This document shows, in pieces, positions 34,205 through 45,189 of a stretch of 64,000 nucleotides of DNA. The notes beneath the pieces were generated by a model, which saw only the letters and a program-made list of their open reading frames with translations, was not told the origin of the DNA and made no database searches. Location of the stretch: positions 24,176,357-24,240,356 of the forward strand of contig CM055113.1 in the NCBI GenBank assembly GCA_029204225.1. Reading direction: 5' to 3'. This DNA is from Diphasiastrum complanatum. Its lineage: Eukaryota > Streptophyta > Lycopodiopsida > Lycopodiales > Lycopodiaceae. A program made the position numbers and the translations under genes. The first letter of the stretch is position 1, and each line of letters starts with the position of its first letter.

Positions 34205-35111
34205 ATGCATCCATCATCAAAAGGTGCGTTTAGAAAGAGAAAACGATCCAAGTTATGTTTCAGGTCCTACTGGAAAGCTAGGATTCTTGACTTTAGAGCA
34301 TCGCCAGGTGGACAATCCATTTCAGAGGTGTTAGTTCAACATGTTTATATGCATTCCGAGTTGAGTATTCAATCTGTCAATCCAAATGATCATAAAAAAT
34401 ACAATTGTAAGTATTTGAATCATTGCAGTTTTATTTTTATGCAACTAAATTCAACTCTATTCTTTTATGCAATCACTTTTATCTAGCAATTTGGATATGT
34501 ATTTGAAAACTCGTATCTATTCTATCATGCAGATATATATCCATCAAATATAAAGGAATGGGAGCCCACACAATCACTTGTAGGTATATTGGATGTCATA
34601 CATTTAGATATAGAAAAATTGCAGTACAAAGGCCGATCTTCAAAAGAACTTGCTGAAAGTGGAATCTATTTTTATGAATCACTTTACATTCTAGATACGC
34701 ATGGAAGATTTGGAAACCTTGAGACCTTTCCACTTCCAAGGTTGGATAGTAAAGAATGGATTACTCCTGACAACATTGTTTCAGAATCATTTTGATACAA
34801 GCTCTTTACTGATGTAAAGAATTCTATGAAAATAAGTATTGGGTCCAAAAATGTTCGCTTAAGTTGGTTTATTTCTTTGAATGTATTTGTTGGTTTTTTT
34901 TCGATTGCAAATGTGCATAGAACACCGATTATTTGTTTGTAAGGATTTGTCAGATGATACATTGTCAGAACTTATGGACAAAGGTTGGGACCATAAATCA
35001 AACGGAGAAATAGATTGCCGAATAAAAAAAGACTCCATTTGCTTTCGATATCAAATTGTCATCACTAATGTTGATACCTTTGCCAAAGTAAACTTTTATT
35101 TGCATGAATAG
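34205..35111 (+). pseudogene. Unknown gene with a clean GT-AG intron
   Basis: Exon 1 (from ATG 34,205 or further upstream) ends at 34,406. The intron 34,407-34,532 has GTAAGT at its start and ATGCAG at its end. Exon 2 continues in frame from 34,533 to TGA 34,795 (PSNIKEWEPTQSLVGILDV, DIEKLQYKGRSSKELAESG, RFGNLETFPLPRL). Past the TGA the same frame reads on for 18 residues (KLFTDVKNSMKI), and a further block at about 34,917-35,111 (FVCKDLSDDTLSELMDKGWD, VNFYLHE, TAG) looks like another exon, though I could not find a splice pair that keeps its frame. I do not recognise the family. The 5' end may have been lost when gypsy G4 landed at 34,200. It converges on the H3-like gene with a 39-base gap. 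Confidence 0.5.
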
Positions 35112-35150
35112 AAGTACTGAGCGCCTGACTAGAGGCAAAAAAGCAATGAC

Positions 35151-36483
35151 TTAATTAGCCATAGATGTGGCTGAAGTTGGCAATACTTGAAGAATCGTAA
35201 GAAGTTGTTTATCAAAACTTATGTGGGTATTTTCACCATCCCATCCAAAATAGTGGCCATGGAAATTATATTTAAACTCCAATGCAGCCTACAAATAAAA
35301 TTTCATTTTTATCAATCTTGACATCTTACCAAAGTAAAGCTAGCAGTATAGCAAATAAGTCTCAATACTTTACCTACTTTGATGCATAAGGAACCACGAA
35401 TAGTTTTGCAGTTGGACTGCATTGTATAAAAATCCTCTTCAAAAGTTCCAATACTTCATCGTTGTGCATTAGATTTTGTTCCACGCAAAGACCAGTGATG
35501 ATGAAAACTTCTTTTCTTGAATCTTGACTAATGGCATATTGTAGTAAAACCAGCCCACCATCAATTATAACATCTGTTACATATTCTCTTTTTTTCTTAG
35601 GAACGTTACAATTAAAATCATGAAATCGTAATATATAATCAATCTCTGAAATAGTTAGAGAAAAATAACCATTGAGTCCATCAATTTTCTTGCTAATAAT
35701 TTTCTCGTATTCATTATAGTAATCGGATTTAAAAAATTCTTGAGTAGGATCATAAGGAGTACGTACAAGAACATTCAATTTATTTACGGTATTCTCAGGC
35801 AATTCTGATACATCATGATTAGAAATTAGTGAAAATACAGTATTGACAGTCTTTTTTAAAACATCTTTTAAAATGCATTCCTATGCATCTGTACTTGACC
35901 CACTATTAGATTTAAGAGTTTCATTATTATTAGTATTATGTTTCTTTGCCCTTTTACTATGTATTCTCTGCCTCGTGAATTCCTCAGGGTCTTGGGATCT
36001 CTTTGGTTTTGCTTGCTTGCAAGTCGTCCGTGTGGGAAAGTTTGTCCTATCCATTGGAGGTGGATGAGTCATAGAGGCCTCACCCCTCTGAAGACCAGAA
36101 GTTCTCTCTCTTAATCTAGATAGAAGTTGAAAATCTTTGGGCATAATGGTGACACGCTTTGCATGGATGGTAAGCAGGAAGCAATCCTCAAAAAATTGAG
36201 CTTGAAAATCTTCATAGGCTTCTGGAAGGACCATAATAGCTGAAACTATAAAATGATTATACCTACCCAGATTCTCTCTGGTGATTTCATGTACCAAACG
36301 GTAGAATGGAGCCTTTGGAATCATAAGCTTCGTTGACCTTTGATACTTTTTTATCTCTCTCATCCAATGGCTTCTTCTCATCGATGTTCTCCTACCAGTA
36401 TCGGGTGGCCTGAGGTTCAAAACTTCACCTTGAACTGGATTGGGATGCTAATCAGTCTTGGTTGTTTGCTTCGCTCTAGCCAT
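35151..36483 (-). pseudogene. Histone H3 fold (CENH3-like) fused to an unknown domain
   Basis: On the minus strand, ATG 36,483 starts MARAKQTTKTD, an H3-type N-terminus, followed by TAG at codon 12. The frame continues without other stops: residues 42-127 align along the whole H3 fold (REIKKYQRSTKLMIPKAPF, then IHAKRVTIMPKDFQLLSRLR). Loop 1 (TRENLGRYNHFIVSAIM) is one residue longer than in H3 and equal to plant CENH3, and IPKAPF is also CENH3-like. A basic tail of about 75 residues follows to TAG at codon 201. The same frame then runs on to codon 369 (YFSLTISEIDYILRFHDF, FIITGLCVEQN), meets TAG directly before a GTAAAG donor, and after an 85-base intron (35,373-35,289) adds 45 codons to TAA 35,151. 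All three TAG codons could be former CAG. Either a decayed gene or a shorter H3 variant plus separate ORF. Confidence 0.75.
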
Positions 36484-37259
36484 AACAAGGATCTGACAAA
36501 GGCTCAAAAAGATGGTGATGAAGCTAAAAAATTAAAAGTGTATGAAATGGATATTGGACTTATGCGCAAATAGTAAATAGGTACCTTATGGGCGTCTACA
36601 GGTGCACACTAATTAGATATGCGAACACTAAAAAAAGAAAGTGTCACGATTGGGTTCAATGAAATTTATATACAAAACATGTTATCCCACACGTGTGGAG
36701 TCAAACTTGAAATCCACGTGTTGAATTCTTATTGGTGAAAGTAAATGCATGGACAAGTGGAATCATATTATTCCTTGACCTCTGACACGTTAGTGACCAT
36801 CATCATTAGGATTCTAACCCGTGTCAGGAACTGAGTGAACTGGCAACTAATAGGCACATGCCACGTGTCCGAATTTTGAATATGTGCGTATGCTTTTAAT
36901 TCATGCCTCTCATTGTGCCAAAATGCGCACTCAACCGATATGAGTATGTATTTACAAAATCACAAAACATTGATTATTTCAAAATCTACATGCAAATGCC
37001 AAAAACTTGATATGCAATCTTTTAGCCACCACTTAGGCTTTTTCAATGCTCTAAAAACCGGCCAAATCCAACATGAATTGTGAGAAATCGGAATTGATCA
37101 AGATTATAACTCTATATAGGATTTTGATCTACCAAAGATCCAATCTACATATGCAAGAAACTCGATTTTGGTGTAGAATCCAATCTAGCATGCTCTAGCA
37201 TTGATATCTTCTCCAAATAATTGATAGATGTGATTGCTTCCTTCATAAGCTGAAACACA
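36484..37259 (-). promoter_or_regulatory. Upstream region of the H3-like gene
   Basis: No coding was seen. On the minus strand a TATATAAA-like box lies at about 36,668-36,676, some 190 bases upstream of the ATG. CACGTG-type cores occur near 36,850. The right part (towards 37,259) belongs to the internal leader of the copia element whose LTR is at 37,272. Confidence 0.35.
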
Positions 37260-37271
37260 AGCTGAGTACCA

Positions 37272-38221
37272 TGTGAAGGATTCTAGATCACTAAGATCCA
37301 AAATATCTCTTTGACCTTTGGTTAGAAAAACAAGCTGTTCACCAATCTTGCCAATGTAGAAAAATCAGCATCTACACTAAAATGAGATGCAAACTCTAAT
37401 AGATCTTGATAATACATGAACCAAAACATAAAATAATGTTGTTGTCCATACAAAAACAATAAGCGACTGTATTTCACACGTGTGGATATGAAAATAGCAA
37501 TTAATGAACATTCTACACATAGAATTGCAAGATATCACAAGTATAGTGCACCAATGGATAGTAGAACCCAAGAGAACCATGTATAAGCATGAATGAGATA
37601 ATAGAGAGAGAGAATGTCTTCTCTTCCCATGAGGTACATCCTCTCATAATTCTAGAATGGTATAAAAACTAGGTTTTTTGATTGGAGTGCTTTGGAAGTT
37701 GGAACGTTACAATTCTGCAGGACAGTTGGAACTGGTTTGCTATAGTTCTGTAGATCAGTAGGAGGTGGATTGCTACTATTCTGCTAGGCAGATAGCAGAA
37801 AGATTACCAGCAAATCTGCAGGGCAAATTGCTAGAGAATGACCTCCAAAACTGAAAATCAGATTGATGAAAATCTTGTTTCTCAGATTTCTGTAGGGGAT
37901 TTGTTGGTCAGGACAGTCCCTACAGATCTGCAGTGCAAATATCTGGAAGTACAACAATTTTTTAGATTCCAAATTGCTTCAAGATCACCTACAAATCTGC
38001 TACTATTTTTGGGACTAGATTCAATGTACTCAATATTCAAATTTGAATCTACTAAAGCTCGACTTCTATAGTTTCCCACACTTTCCAAAAGTGTTTATTC
38101 AAATGCTTTTAGACTAATATAACTTTGAAAAGTCAAACTCTAAGTCTAATATGAAAATTGGCCTCAATTGCCAAATATACAAATATGACAAAAATAGGCT
38201 AAACTAGTTGAATTTCTCACA
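37272..38221 (-). repeat. Copia-type LTR, minus orientation (N)
   Basis: On the minus strand the LTR begins TGTGAGAAATTC and ends CCTTCACA, giving TGTGA/TCACA inverted ends. It is followed by TGGTACTCAGC (37,271-37,261), a damaged tRNA-iMet PBS. Parts match the plus-strand LTR at 44,314-44,823 in inverted orientation. It is about 440 bases longer because of extra internal sequence with short CTGCAG/GGCAGAT repeats. Confidence 0.65.
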
Positions 38222-38616
38222 GAGTGCCAATCTTTGTACCCAAACAACACCAAAAACAAAGAGTTTCAACATTTTTTTATCTTATTTAGAGACATGGTGA
38301 GTTCAGTTTTGTTCTTTTAGGAGCTTTAAGTTATTTTTGCCTAGGACTTATCTATGTTGAGCATGAGCATCTCCCTTATGTACTTTTTTTTTTTCCTTAC
38401 TAATTCAAATTTTTTTTTTTCTCATGAATGTCTTCTATATTGAGCATGTGTGACACTAATCTTCCTTGAATTCCACTTGTCTTTTATTTGTTATTCTTGC
38501 ATAAGTTTAAGGATTTTCAAATCTTGATTGACGTTGACCATGTTGAGCATAAGTGATTACTAAACATTTTTAATGTTTTACTCCTCACAAAGTAATGAGG
38601 ATAAGAAGAGTGGCCA
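38222..38616. other. T-rich unassigned stretch
   Basis: No gene was seen. A short motif TTGAGCATRAG/TTGAGCATGTG recurs three times (about 38,356, 38,440 and 38,550). Confidence 0.4.
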
Positions 38617-38859
38617 ACTTCTTGAGTAATTAGACTCCAGCCAGTGGCAACTTCCTATGGCTGAAAAACTTTGATCGGTTTTAGCGAAGTCTAGAGAGCT
38701 CGGATCAATGTGCAATCACCTGCTTGTGGTTCTGAGTGTTTCTTACATGAATGTGAATGGGTTAAGCTCTTGAAAAACGGTCTCTAACATGTCGGCTGAG
38801 TTGGATGGCTTGCTTGGGTAGAAGTTACATGTTTATGGCTGTCTAGTCTGGTGTGGTGC
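38617..38859 (+). repeat. Older F-family LTR (F'), left part
   Basis: It matches parts of the F LTR (CTTTGATCGGTT..., then TGAACGTGAATGGGTTAAG-like text) with an internal deletion. It continues at 43,646 after element F. Confidence 0.75.
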
Positions 38860-38864
38860 CAGGT
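38860..38864. repeat. Target site duplication CAGGT, left copy (element F)
   Basis: The right copy at 43,646-43,650 reads CAAGT, one base different. In uninterrupted family LTRs the site reads CCAGGTTGGCTTCC, matching the flanks once one copy is removed. Confidence 0.85.
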
Positions 38865-40092
38865 TGTTGTAAAGCTACCTTTACAAGCTTTACTTCCGGC
38901 GCCATCGGCGCCAACTATGTCCTCGGCGCCAGCAGCGCCCCTGCTGCTCCCGGCGCCGCTCCCGGCGCCACTATGACCAGAATCCAGCCGGCGCCAAGTT
39001 CCTATCGCTGAAAATCTTTGATCGGTTCTAGCAGAGTCCAGAGAGCTCAGATCGATGTGCAATCGCCTCACACGATCTAGGCATGATTAAAGGAAGCCTG
39101 GGGATCAATAAAATCTAGAAAGAAAAAATGATTTTCTAGAAAGAGAAAATCCTAGAGAGAGAAAAACGTGCTTTACCAACTTGGGTAGAGTGCTTGGTAT
39201 GAGGGGGGGTGCCGAATCACACCAATACTATAGGGGAGTGCGGGTTGCGACTCAGGGCGAGCTCCAACCAAGTCTCAGCCTCCCTTGCTGGAATGTTGTC
39301 ATGGCTCTCACCTTGGCATGCTAGCGCCCCGGAGACTAGGGTCTGTCACACACTTGAAATGTAACCTTCTCAGATTTATCAATAAAGTGGGATTTTCCTC
39401 AAACTGACTCTGATTACCTTCTGGGTTTCAGTGTTCGGTAAAAGCGCCAGTTGTAAGGCCGCTTCCAAATTTTTAAAGTTGGCACACAGTTGAGGGTCGT
39501 ATCCCGGCACGCCAGAGGTATGTCGTCGGGACCATTCGGTCCGTGGTGCCAGCGGTATGCTGTGGGACCATTTGGTCCAGGAACTAGTTGTTTCCATATC
39601 TGTCGCGGCTTGTGGTTCTGAGAGTTCCTTGCATGAACGTGAATGGGTTAATCTCTTGGGGAACGGGCTCTAACCTGTCGGCTGAGTTGGATGGCTTTTT
39701 GGGTGGACGTTACCTGTTTATGGCTGTCCAGTCTGGCGTGGCACCAGGTTGGCTTCCAGCGCTCGTGACGAAGCTTTCAGTTGGTTAAGTCTGATGTAAG
39801 TCATACCGCTTGCTTGGAATGGATGTTACTCGTTTGTAACAAAGCTTCGAGTTGGTTAAGTTTGATGTATGTCGGGCAGCTTGCTTGGAGGGAAGTCACC
39901 CACATCGGGACCCCCGATCTGGCATGGCACCAGGTTGGATCTCATTGTTGGTTTTTGAAACTTCAAGTTGGTTAAGTCTGATCGTTGTTGGCGAGTTAGC
40001 TGCTTGTATGTCAAGTGGGTTTGGATGGCAAGAGTTGAAGGCTGGGAAGCTAAGTCGTGGTTCCCGACTCCCTTTGGGATGCCTGCGCTACA
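38865..40092 (+). repeat. 5' LTR of element F
   Basis: It matches 42,403-43,645. Near its start it carries a GC-rich block with repeated GGCGCC (about 38,895-39,000) that stands out in an AT-rich window. AATAAA-like signals lie near 39,380. Open frames across it are repeats of LTR sequence, not genes. Confidence 0.88.
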
Positions 40093-40094
40093 TG

Positions 40095-40107
40095 TGGTAT
40101 CAGAGCC
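40095..40107 (+). other. Primer-binding site of element F, tRNA-iMet
   Basis: TGGTATCAGAGCC lies two bases after the LTR end CTACA. Confidence 0.9.
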
Positions 40108-42388
40108 GACTGGCCGGTCAGCTATGCGGATCTCACGGAAATGGCCACGGTTTGGAGTTCATCAAGACAACTGTTGTGCAAGGTGCTGTCCACAGGGTGC
40201 GTCCACGGTTGGGGTGGTCGGCAGAACGGGGGACTTGATGAGTCAAAGTGCTGTCCTTGAGGTGTAAGCACGGTCAGTTCTCACGGTTCGGGCTTGGTGT
40301 TGTCTGCACGTAGGACAGATGAGGCAGTGTGCTGCCATTAGGTTGGTGTAAGCACGGTCTGTGCCTTGTGGGGAACGGGACGACATATTCGAACTGTACG
40401 GGTTAACCATTAATACAGAGATGCTGCTCGAATTCGGGTGTAAAGCACGAGTGGTTAGCTGCCGGTGCGGGATAGCTGCCGATCGTTTAGCTATAAGGGC
40501 TATTGACCAAAAAGTGGTGGGGCGTGATTGAGGCAATGTGCTGCTTAATGGTGAAAGCATGGATAGTTGGAGGGGTGTCCTATGTGGGCTGATTCCGTGA
40601 TCGATTTGTATGGGCACGGCCAGGCAAAAGTCCGTTGGCAGGACCATCTCAAAGGGAGACCTTGTCTTTCTTACTTGTTAGTAAACCTGCCTGAGTGTCT
40701 TACTTGTATGTATTCGTGGTGAGTCTTAGTACTCGTGCTTTGCCTGGTTTGCATGATTGCTTGTGATACAAGGAGCTGATGGCTCGAGAAGGAACCTTTT
40801 CTTTTGAAGGCTGATACCATCAAACAAAGAGGACTACAGAATCTGTGGGGCAGATTTGCAGTTCAAGTACTCGCACGTAAACGGCAACGAAACGACTCAA
40901 TGTTTGCAAAGGATGGATGGCTAGCCTGTTTCTTGGTTTAGTTTCATTTGCAACAACACCCACCAGACGCAAGCAGGAAGTCAAAAGTTGGAAAGGGCAA
41001 TTTCAGGGGAGATCTTGAATGGAGCAGTTGGTCTTCATTTTGGGACGGCCACCTTCGGAACTGAAACTCATTGAGCATGGGTGATATCCAGTATCAGTTG
41101 GGTTTTTCCTCAAAGGGGAAAGACTAGGATCCTCTTCAGAGATTGGCAACAAGCTGGATCGAGCCATAATCCTAGCAGATGGGAAGCAAAGTGTTGGAAA
41201 GGCTTTTTGTCCGAAGAACTCTACTCTAAGTCCGATCAGCTGATTTTATAAGTGGAGGGAAACTATCACACACACCTCTCTCTTGTGGCAAATTTTGAAT
41301 GAAAGTTGATCAAAATGGGGGCAAATTCAAGGTGACCTAGCCATACTCACACGAGGAGACTGGCGAACTTTGGACCTAATAAGTTGACAAGTTTTTGTTG
41401 TGGAAAGGAAAGTTTGTTATAGGCTTTCTCTGGACCAGCAATGATGAGGAAACATATGAGTACACTAGCTTGTGTTACGTGTAAGGCAGCTGATCAATGA
41501 AGGAACTGTGAAAGTGAGTCTTGCATGAGAGACTTGGTATTTCGAACGGACGCTAAGGGACAGTTCGCGTTGAGATCGGACTAGTGCAAACTCTGGGTGC
41601 ATGTGTCTGATTCAAAGAGAGCTACTTGAAGCCAAGCTCCATGTACAATTCTTGTTTTTACTATGAGGCAACTGACCAGTGATGGAATTGTGAAAGTCAA
41701 GTTTTGCGCGACGGACATGGTGCTTCAAACAAATGTGAAGAGATAGTTCGGATGCGGATCAAACTGGTGCAACCCTTTGGCTTTCCACGAGGTCAATGGT
41801 TACATTTGGGCTGATTCAAAGAGCTACTTCAAGCTAAGTGCGAGGTGCATTGCGGAGTACTCAATCTTTGCCTACCTTAAAGAGCCAAGATGGAAAAGTA
41901 TCAAGATCAGGCTGGGACAAGGAGAGAAATGCAGAAGCAACAAGGCACGGAGTGGACCATAAAGTGGGCAATCAAACGATAAATCCTTCGGCTCATGGAG
42001 CCTTGATACCTGTGCAGAACTGAACAAATATGGTGCTCAGGGAGCTCAACACAAAGTGCATCAAGGACAAATCAGGAGCTCAAAGGAGTTCCAGAGTCGA
42101 AAGTCAGAAGCGACAGGGGCGAACATTTCAAAGAAAGGCCTCTGTCACCAATTAATAAGGTCTTTGGGTTTTACGAAAGCGATATCAAATCTACACTTTT
42201 CCCAGACAAAGATATATTTTCAAGTTATGTAATCTTTCAGTACAAAGAGCTGAGCCTCCGACTTGTGGTGTGCCAGATTCAATGTTAATAAAATGTGGCC
42301 AGTAAATTGAGTACTGTGCCAAGTAGCTTAAATGTATAGTTATTTTAATTGGAAGACACCTTTACTTTAATCTGACATCAGATTTTAT
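40108..42388 (+). other. Internal region of element F, no gene seen
   Basis: About 2.3 kb with short open frames on both strands and none with a recognisable motif or good length. A duplicated theme (GCAACTGACCAGTGATGGAATTG-like and GCAGCTGATCAATGAAGGAACTG-like text near 41,490 and 41,670) suggests internal duplication. Confidence 0.65.
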
Positions 42389-42402
42389 AAAGGTGGGGTG
42401 GA

Positions 42403-43645
42403 TGTTGTAAAGCTACTTACAAGCTTTACTTCTGGCGCCATCAGCGCCAACTATGTCCCCAACGCCAGCAGCGCCCCTGTAGCTCCAGGCGCCAACGGCG
42501 TCGGCGCCGCTCTCGGTGCCACTGTGACCAGAATCCAACCGGCGCCAAGTTTCTATGGCTAAAAATCTTTGATCGGTTCTAGTGGAGTCCAAAGAGCTCA
42601 GATCGATGTGCAATCACCTCACACGATCTAGGCATGATTAAAGGAAGCCTGGGGATCAGTAAAATCTAGAGAGAGAAAATGACTTTCTAGAAAGAGAAAA
42701 TCCTAGAGAGATAAAAATGTGCTTTACCAGCTTGGGTAGAGTGCTTGGTATGAGGGGGGGTGCCGAATCACACCAATACTATAGGGGAGTGCGGGTTGCG
42801 ACTCAGGGCGAGCTCCAACCAAGTCTCAGCCTCCCTTGCTGGAATGTTGTCATGGCTCTCGCCTTGGCATGCTAGCGCCCCGGAGACTAGGGTCGGTCAC
42901 ACACTTGAAATGTAACCTTCTCAGATTTATCAATAAAGTGAGATTTTCCTCAAACTGACTCTGATTACCTTCTGGGTTTCAGTGTTCTGTAAAAGCGCCA
43001 GTTGTAAGGCCGCTTCCAAATTTTTAAAGTTGGCACATAGCTGAGGGTCGTATCCCGGGACGCCAGCGATATGCTGTCTTGACCATTCGGTCCGTGGCGC
43101 CAGCGGTATGCTGTCGGGACCATTTGGTCCAGGAACTGGTTGTTTCCATATCTGTCGCGGCTTGTGGTTCTGAGTGTTCCTTGCATGAACGTGAATGGGT
43201 TAAGCTCTTGGGGAACGGGCTCTAACCTGTCGGCTGAGTTGGATGGCTTGCTTGGGTGGACGTTACCTGTTTATGGTTGTCCAATTTGGCGTGGCGCCAG
43301 GTTGGCTTCCAACGCTCGTGACGAAGCTTTCAGTTGGTTAAGTCTGATGTAAGTCAGACCACTTGCTTGGAATGGATGTTACTCGTTTGTAACGAAGCTT
43401 CGAGTTGGTTAAGTTTGATGTATGTCGGGCGGCTTGCTTGGAGGGAAGTCACCCACATCGGGACCCCCGATCTGGCATGGCGCCAGGTTGGATCTCACTG
43501 TTGGTTTTCGGAACTTCAAGTTGGTTAAGTCTGATCATTGTTGGCGAGTTGGCTGCTTGTATGTCAAGTGGGTTTGGATGGCAAGTGTTGAAGGCTGAGA
43601 AGCTAAGTCGTGGTTCCCGGCTCCCTTTGGGATGCCTGCGCTACA
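42403..43645 (+). repeat. 3' LTR of element F
   Basis: It follows a clear polypurine tract and has the same ends as the 5' LTR. It carries the GGCGCC-rich block again at about 42,434-42,545. Confidence 0.88.
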
Positions 43646-43985
43646 CAAGTTGGCTTCCAATGCTCGTGATGAAGGTTTGAGTTGATTAATTCTGATGTAA
43701 GTCAGACGACTTGCTTGGAATGGATGTTACTTGTTTGTAATGAAGCTTCGAGTTAGTTAAGTTTGACGTATGTTGAGCGGCTTGCTTGGAGGGAGGTCAT
43801 CCACATCGGGACCCCCAATCTGGCATGGCACCAGGTTGGATCTCAATGTTGGTTTTTCAAACTTCAAGTTGGTTAAGTCTGATCGTTGTTGGCAAGTTGT
43901 ATGTCAAGTGGATTCGGACAGCAAGAGTTGAAAGCCGGAAAGCTAAGTCGTGGTTCTCAACTCCCTTTGGGATGCCCACGCAACA
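43646..43985 (+). repeat. Older F-family LTR (F'), right part
   Basis: It continues the LTR interrupted by F and ends GCCCACGCAACA, where copia RNase H coding begins. So F' itself had landed in a copia gene. Confidence 0.75.
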
Positions 43986-44309
43986 ACAAAGGACATGGTA
44001 TGGATCAAGAGGATGATCAAGGATCTTCACTTGCTAGATGTTTCAGAGAGCTCAATAATCTTTTGTGATAATCTATCAGCCCAAAGGTTGGCAACCAATC
44101 CTATCTTTCATGTCAGGAGCAAGCATATTGAGGTTTCATATCATTTTGTGAGGGAGTGAGTCATGGCAAAGGAGGTAGAGCTTCAACATGTGTCTTCAAG
44201 GGAATGTGTAGCTGATATCTTCACCAAAGCATTGGGAAAGGAATTTTTCATGAAAGATAGGACATCACTTCAAGTGTTATCAAAGTCCATGCTAAAACTA
44301 GTTGAATAG
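43986..44309 (+). pseudogene. Copia RNase H C-terminal fragment
   Basis: Readable text: KDMVWIKRMIKDLHLLDV, FCDNLSAQRLATNPIFH, RSKHIEVSYHFVRE, a TGA, then ELQHVSSRECVADIFTKAL and a TAG at 44,307-44,309. It is followed by the purine run AATAGGGAG and an LTR, so this is the 3' end of a copia element whose 5' part was displaced by F'. Confidence 0.85.
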
Positions 44310-44313
44310 GGAG

Positions 44314-44823
44314 TGTAAAAGATTCAACTACTTTAGTCATATTTGCTACATTTGTTTATTTGGCAATTGAGGCCAATTTCATATTAGACTTAGAGTTTGA
44401 CTTTTTAAAGTTATATTAGTCTGAAAGCATTTGAATAAACACTTTTGGAAAGTGTGGGAAAGTTTATAAGTCGAATTTGAATAGATTCAAATTTCTCTCA
44501 TTCATGTTTATACATGGTTCTCTTGGGTTCTACTATCCATTGGTGCACTATACTTGTGATATCTTGCAATTGTATGTGTAGATGATCATTAATTGCTATT
44601 TCTAGATCCACATGTGTGAAATACATTAGGGTACTATAATTGTACGAACAACAATAGTACTTTATGTTATAGTTCATGAATGATCAAGATCTATTAGTGT
44701 TTGCATCTCAATCTTAGTATAGATGCTAATTTTTCTACATTGGCAAGATTGGTGAGTTTTTTGTTTTTGTAACCAAAGATTAATTTGTAGGTTTGGATCT
44801 TAATGATTCTCAATTATCTCACA
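44314..44823 (+). repeat. Copia 3' LTR, plus orientation
   Basis: It starts TGTAAAAGATTCAAC just after the purine run and ends near ATCTCACA. It matches LTR N (37,272-38,221) in the opposite orientation over most of its length. The end is set from that comparison. Confidence 0.65.
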
Positions 44824-45189
44824 GTATTCCCTTGAAAGTTACATCCTTTAAAGTTTTATCTTTCAAAGATGTGCTCTTTGTTCCAAAGCTCACTAAGAAT
44901 CTTATAATGGCCTTGATATCCAATTGCTTGATAATGGCCTTGATATCAAGTTTCATATTGACACCTGTGTAATCAAGAAAGAAGATGAGATTATTGCATG
45001 TGGATTTCGATCTAGAGGCATCTACAAATTGGATCCAAGTGAGAGTGCTAACTCTTGTGATATTGCATATGTGACCAAGCTTTCCAAAGAAGAATTATGG
45101 CATAAAAGATTGGGCCATCCCAACTTCAAATCTATGCACTCTATGGTAAAAGAAGCCAAAACCATTGTTTGCCAAAGACTCTATCCAAG
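44824..45189 (+). pseudogene. Copia protease to GAG-pre-integrase fragment
   Basis: SFKDVLFVPKLTKNL, then a 17-base direct duplication (ATAATGGCCTTGATATC twice near 44,905-44,945), LDNGLDIKFHIDTCVIKKED and LWHKRLGHPNFKSMHSM. It is a different copia element from the RNase H fragment on its left. It ends abruptly at 45,189. Confidence 0.8.

Larger units (their letters stand above)
38865..43645 (+). mobile_element. Coding-poor LTR element F (LARD-like)
   Basis: The element is about 4.8 kb with LTRs of 1,228 bp (38,865-40,092) and 1,243 bp (42,403-43,645), both TGTTGTAAAGC...GCGCTACA. It has a tRNA-iMet PBS (TGGTATCAGAGCC, 40,095-40,107) after a two-base gap, a polypurine tract (AAAGGTGGGGTGGA, 42,389-42,402) and a near-perfect target duplication. 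The internal 2.3 kb contains only short, unconvincing open frames and no gag, protease, RT or integrase motif on either strand. It must have been mobilised by another element's proteins. It is nested in an older LTR of the same family. Confidence 0.88.

Noticed and set aside
35151-36483. UAG read as Gln (variant genetic code)
   Set aside because: Other frames end naturally at TAG (copia D pol at 17,986, the plus-strand gene at 35,111, the copia fragment at 44,307) and D carries a TAA at a Gln position. C-to-T decay is simpler.
39588-40267. Cluster of short open frames
   Set aside because: They lie in the F LTR and recur at the same places in the other LTR copies as repeat sequence. No motif is present.
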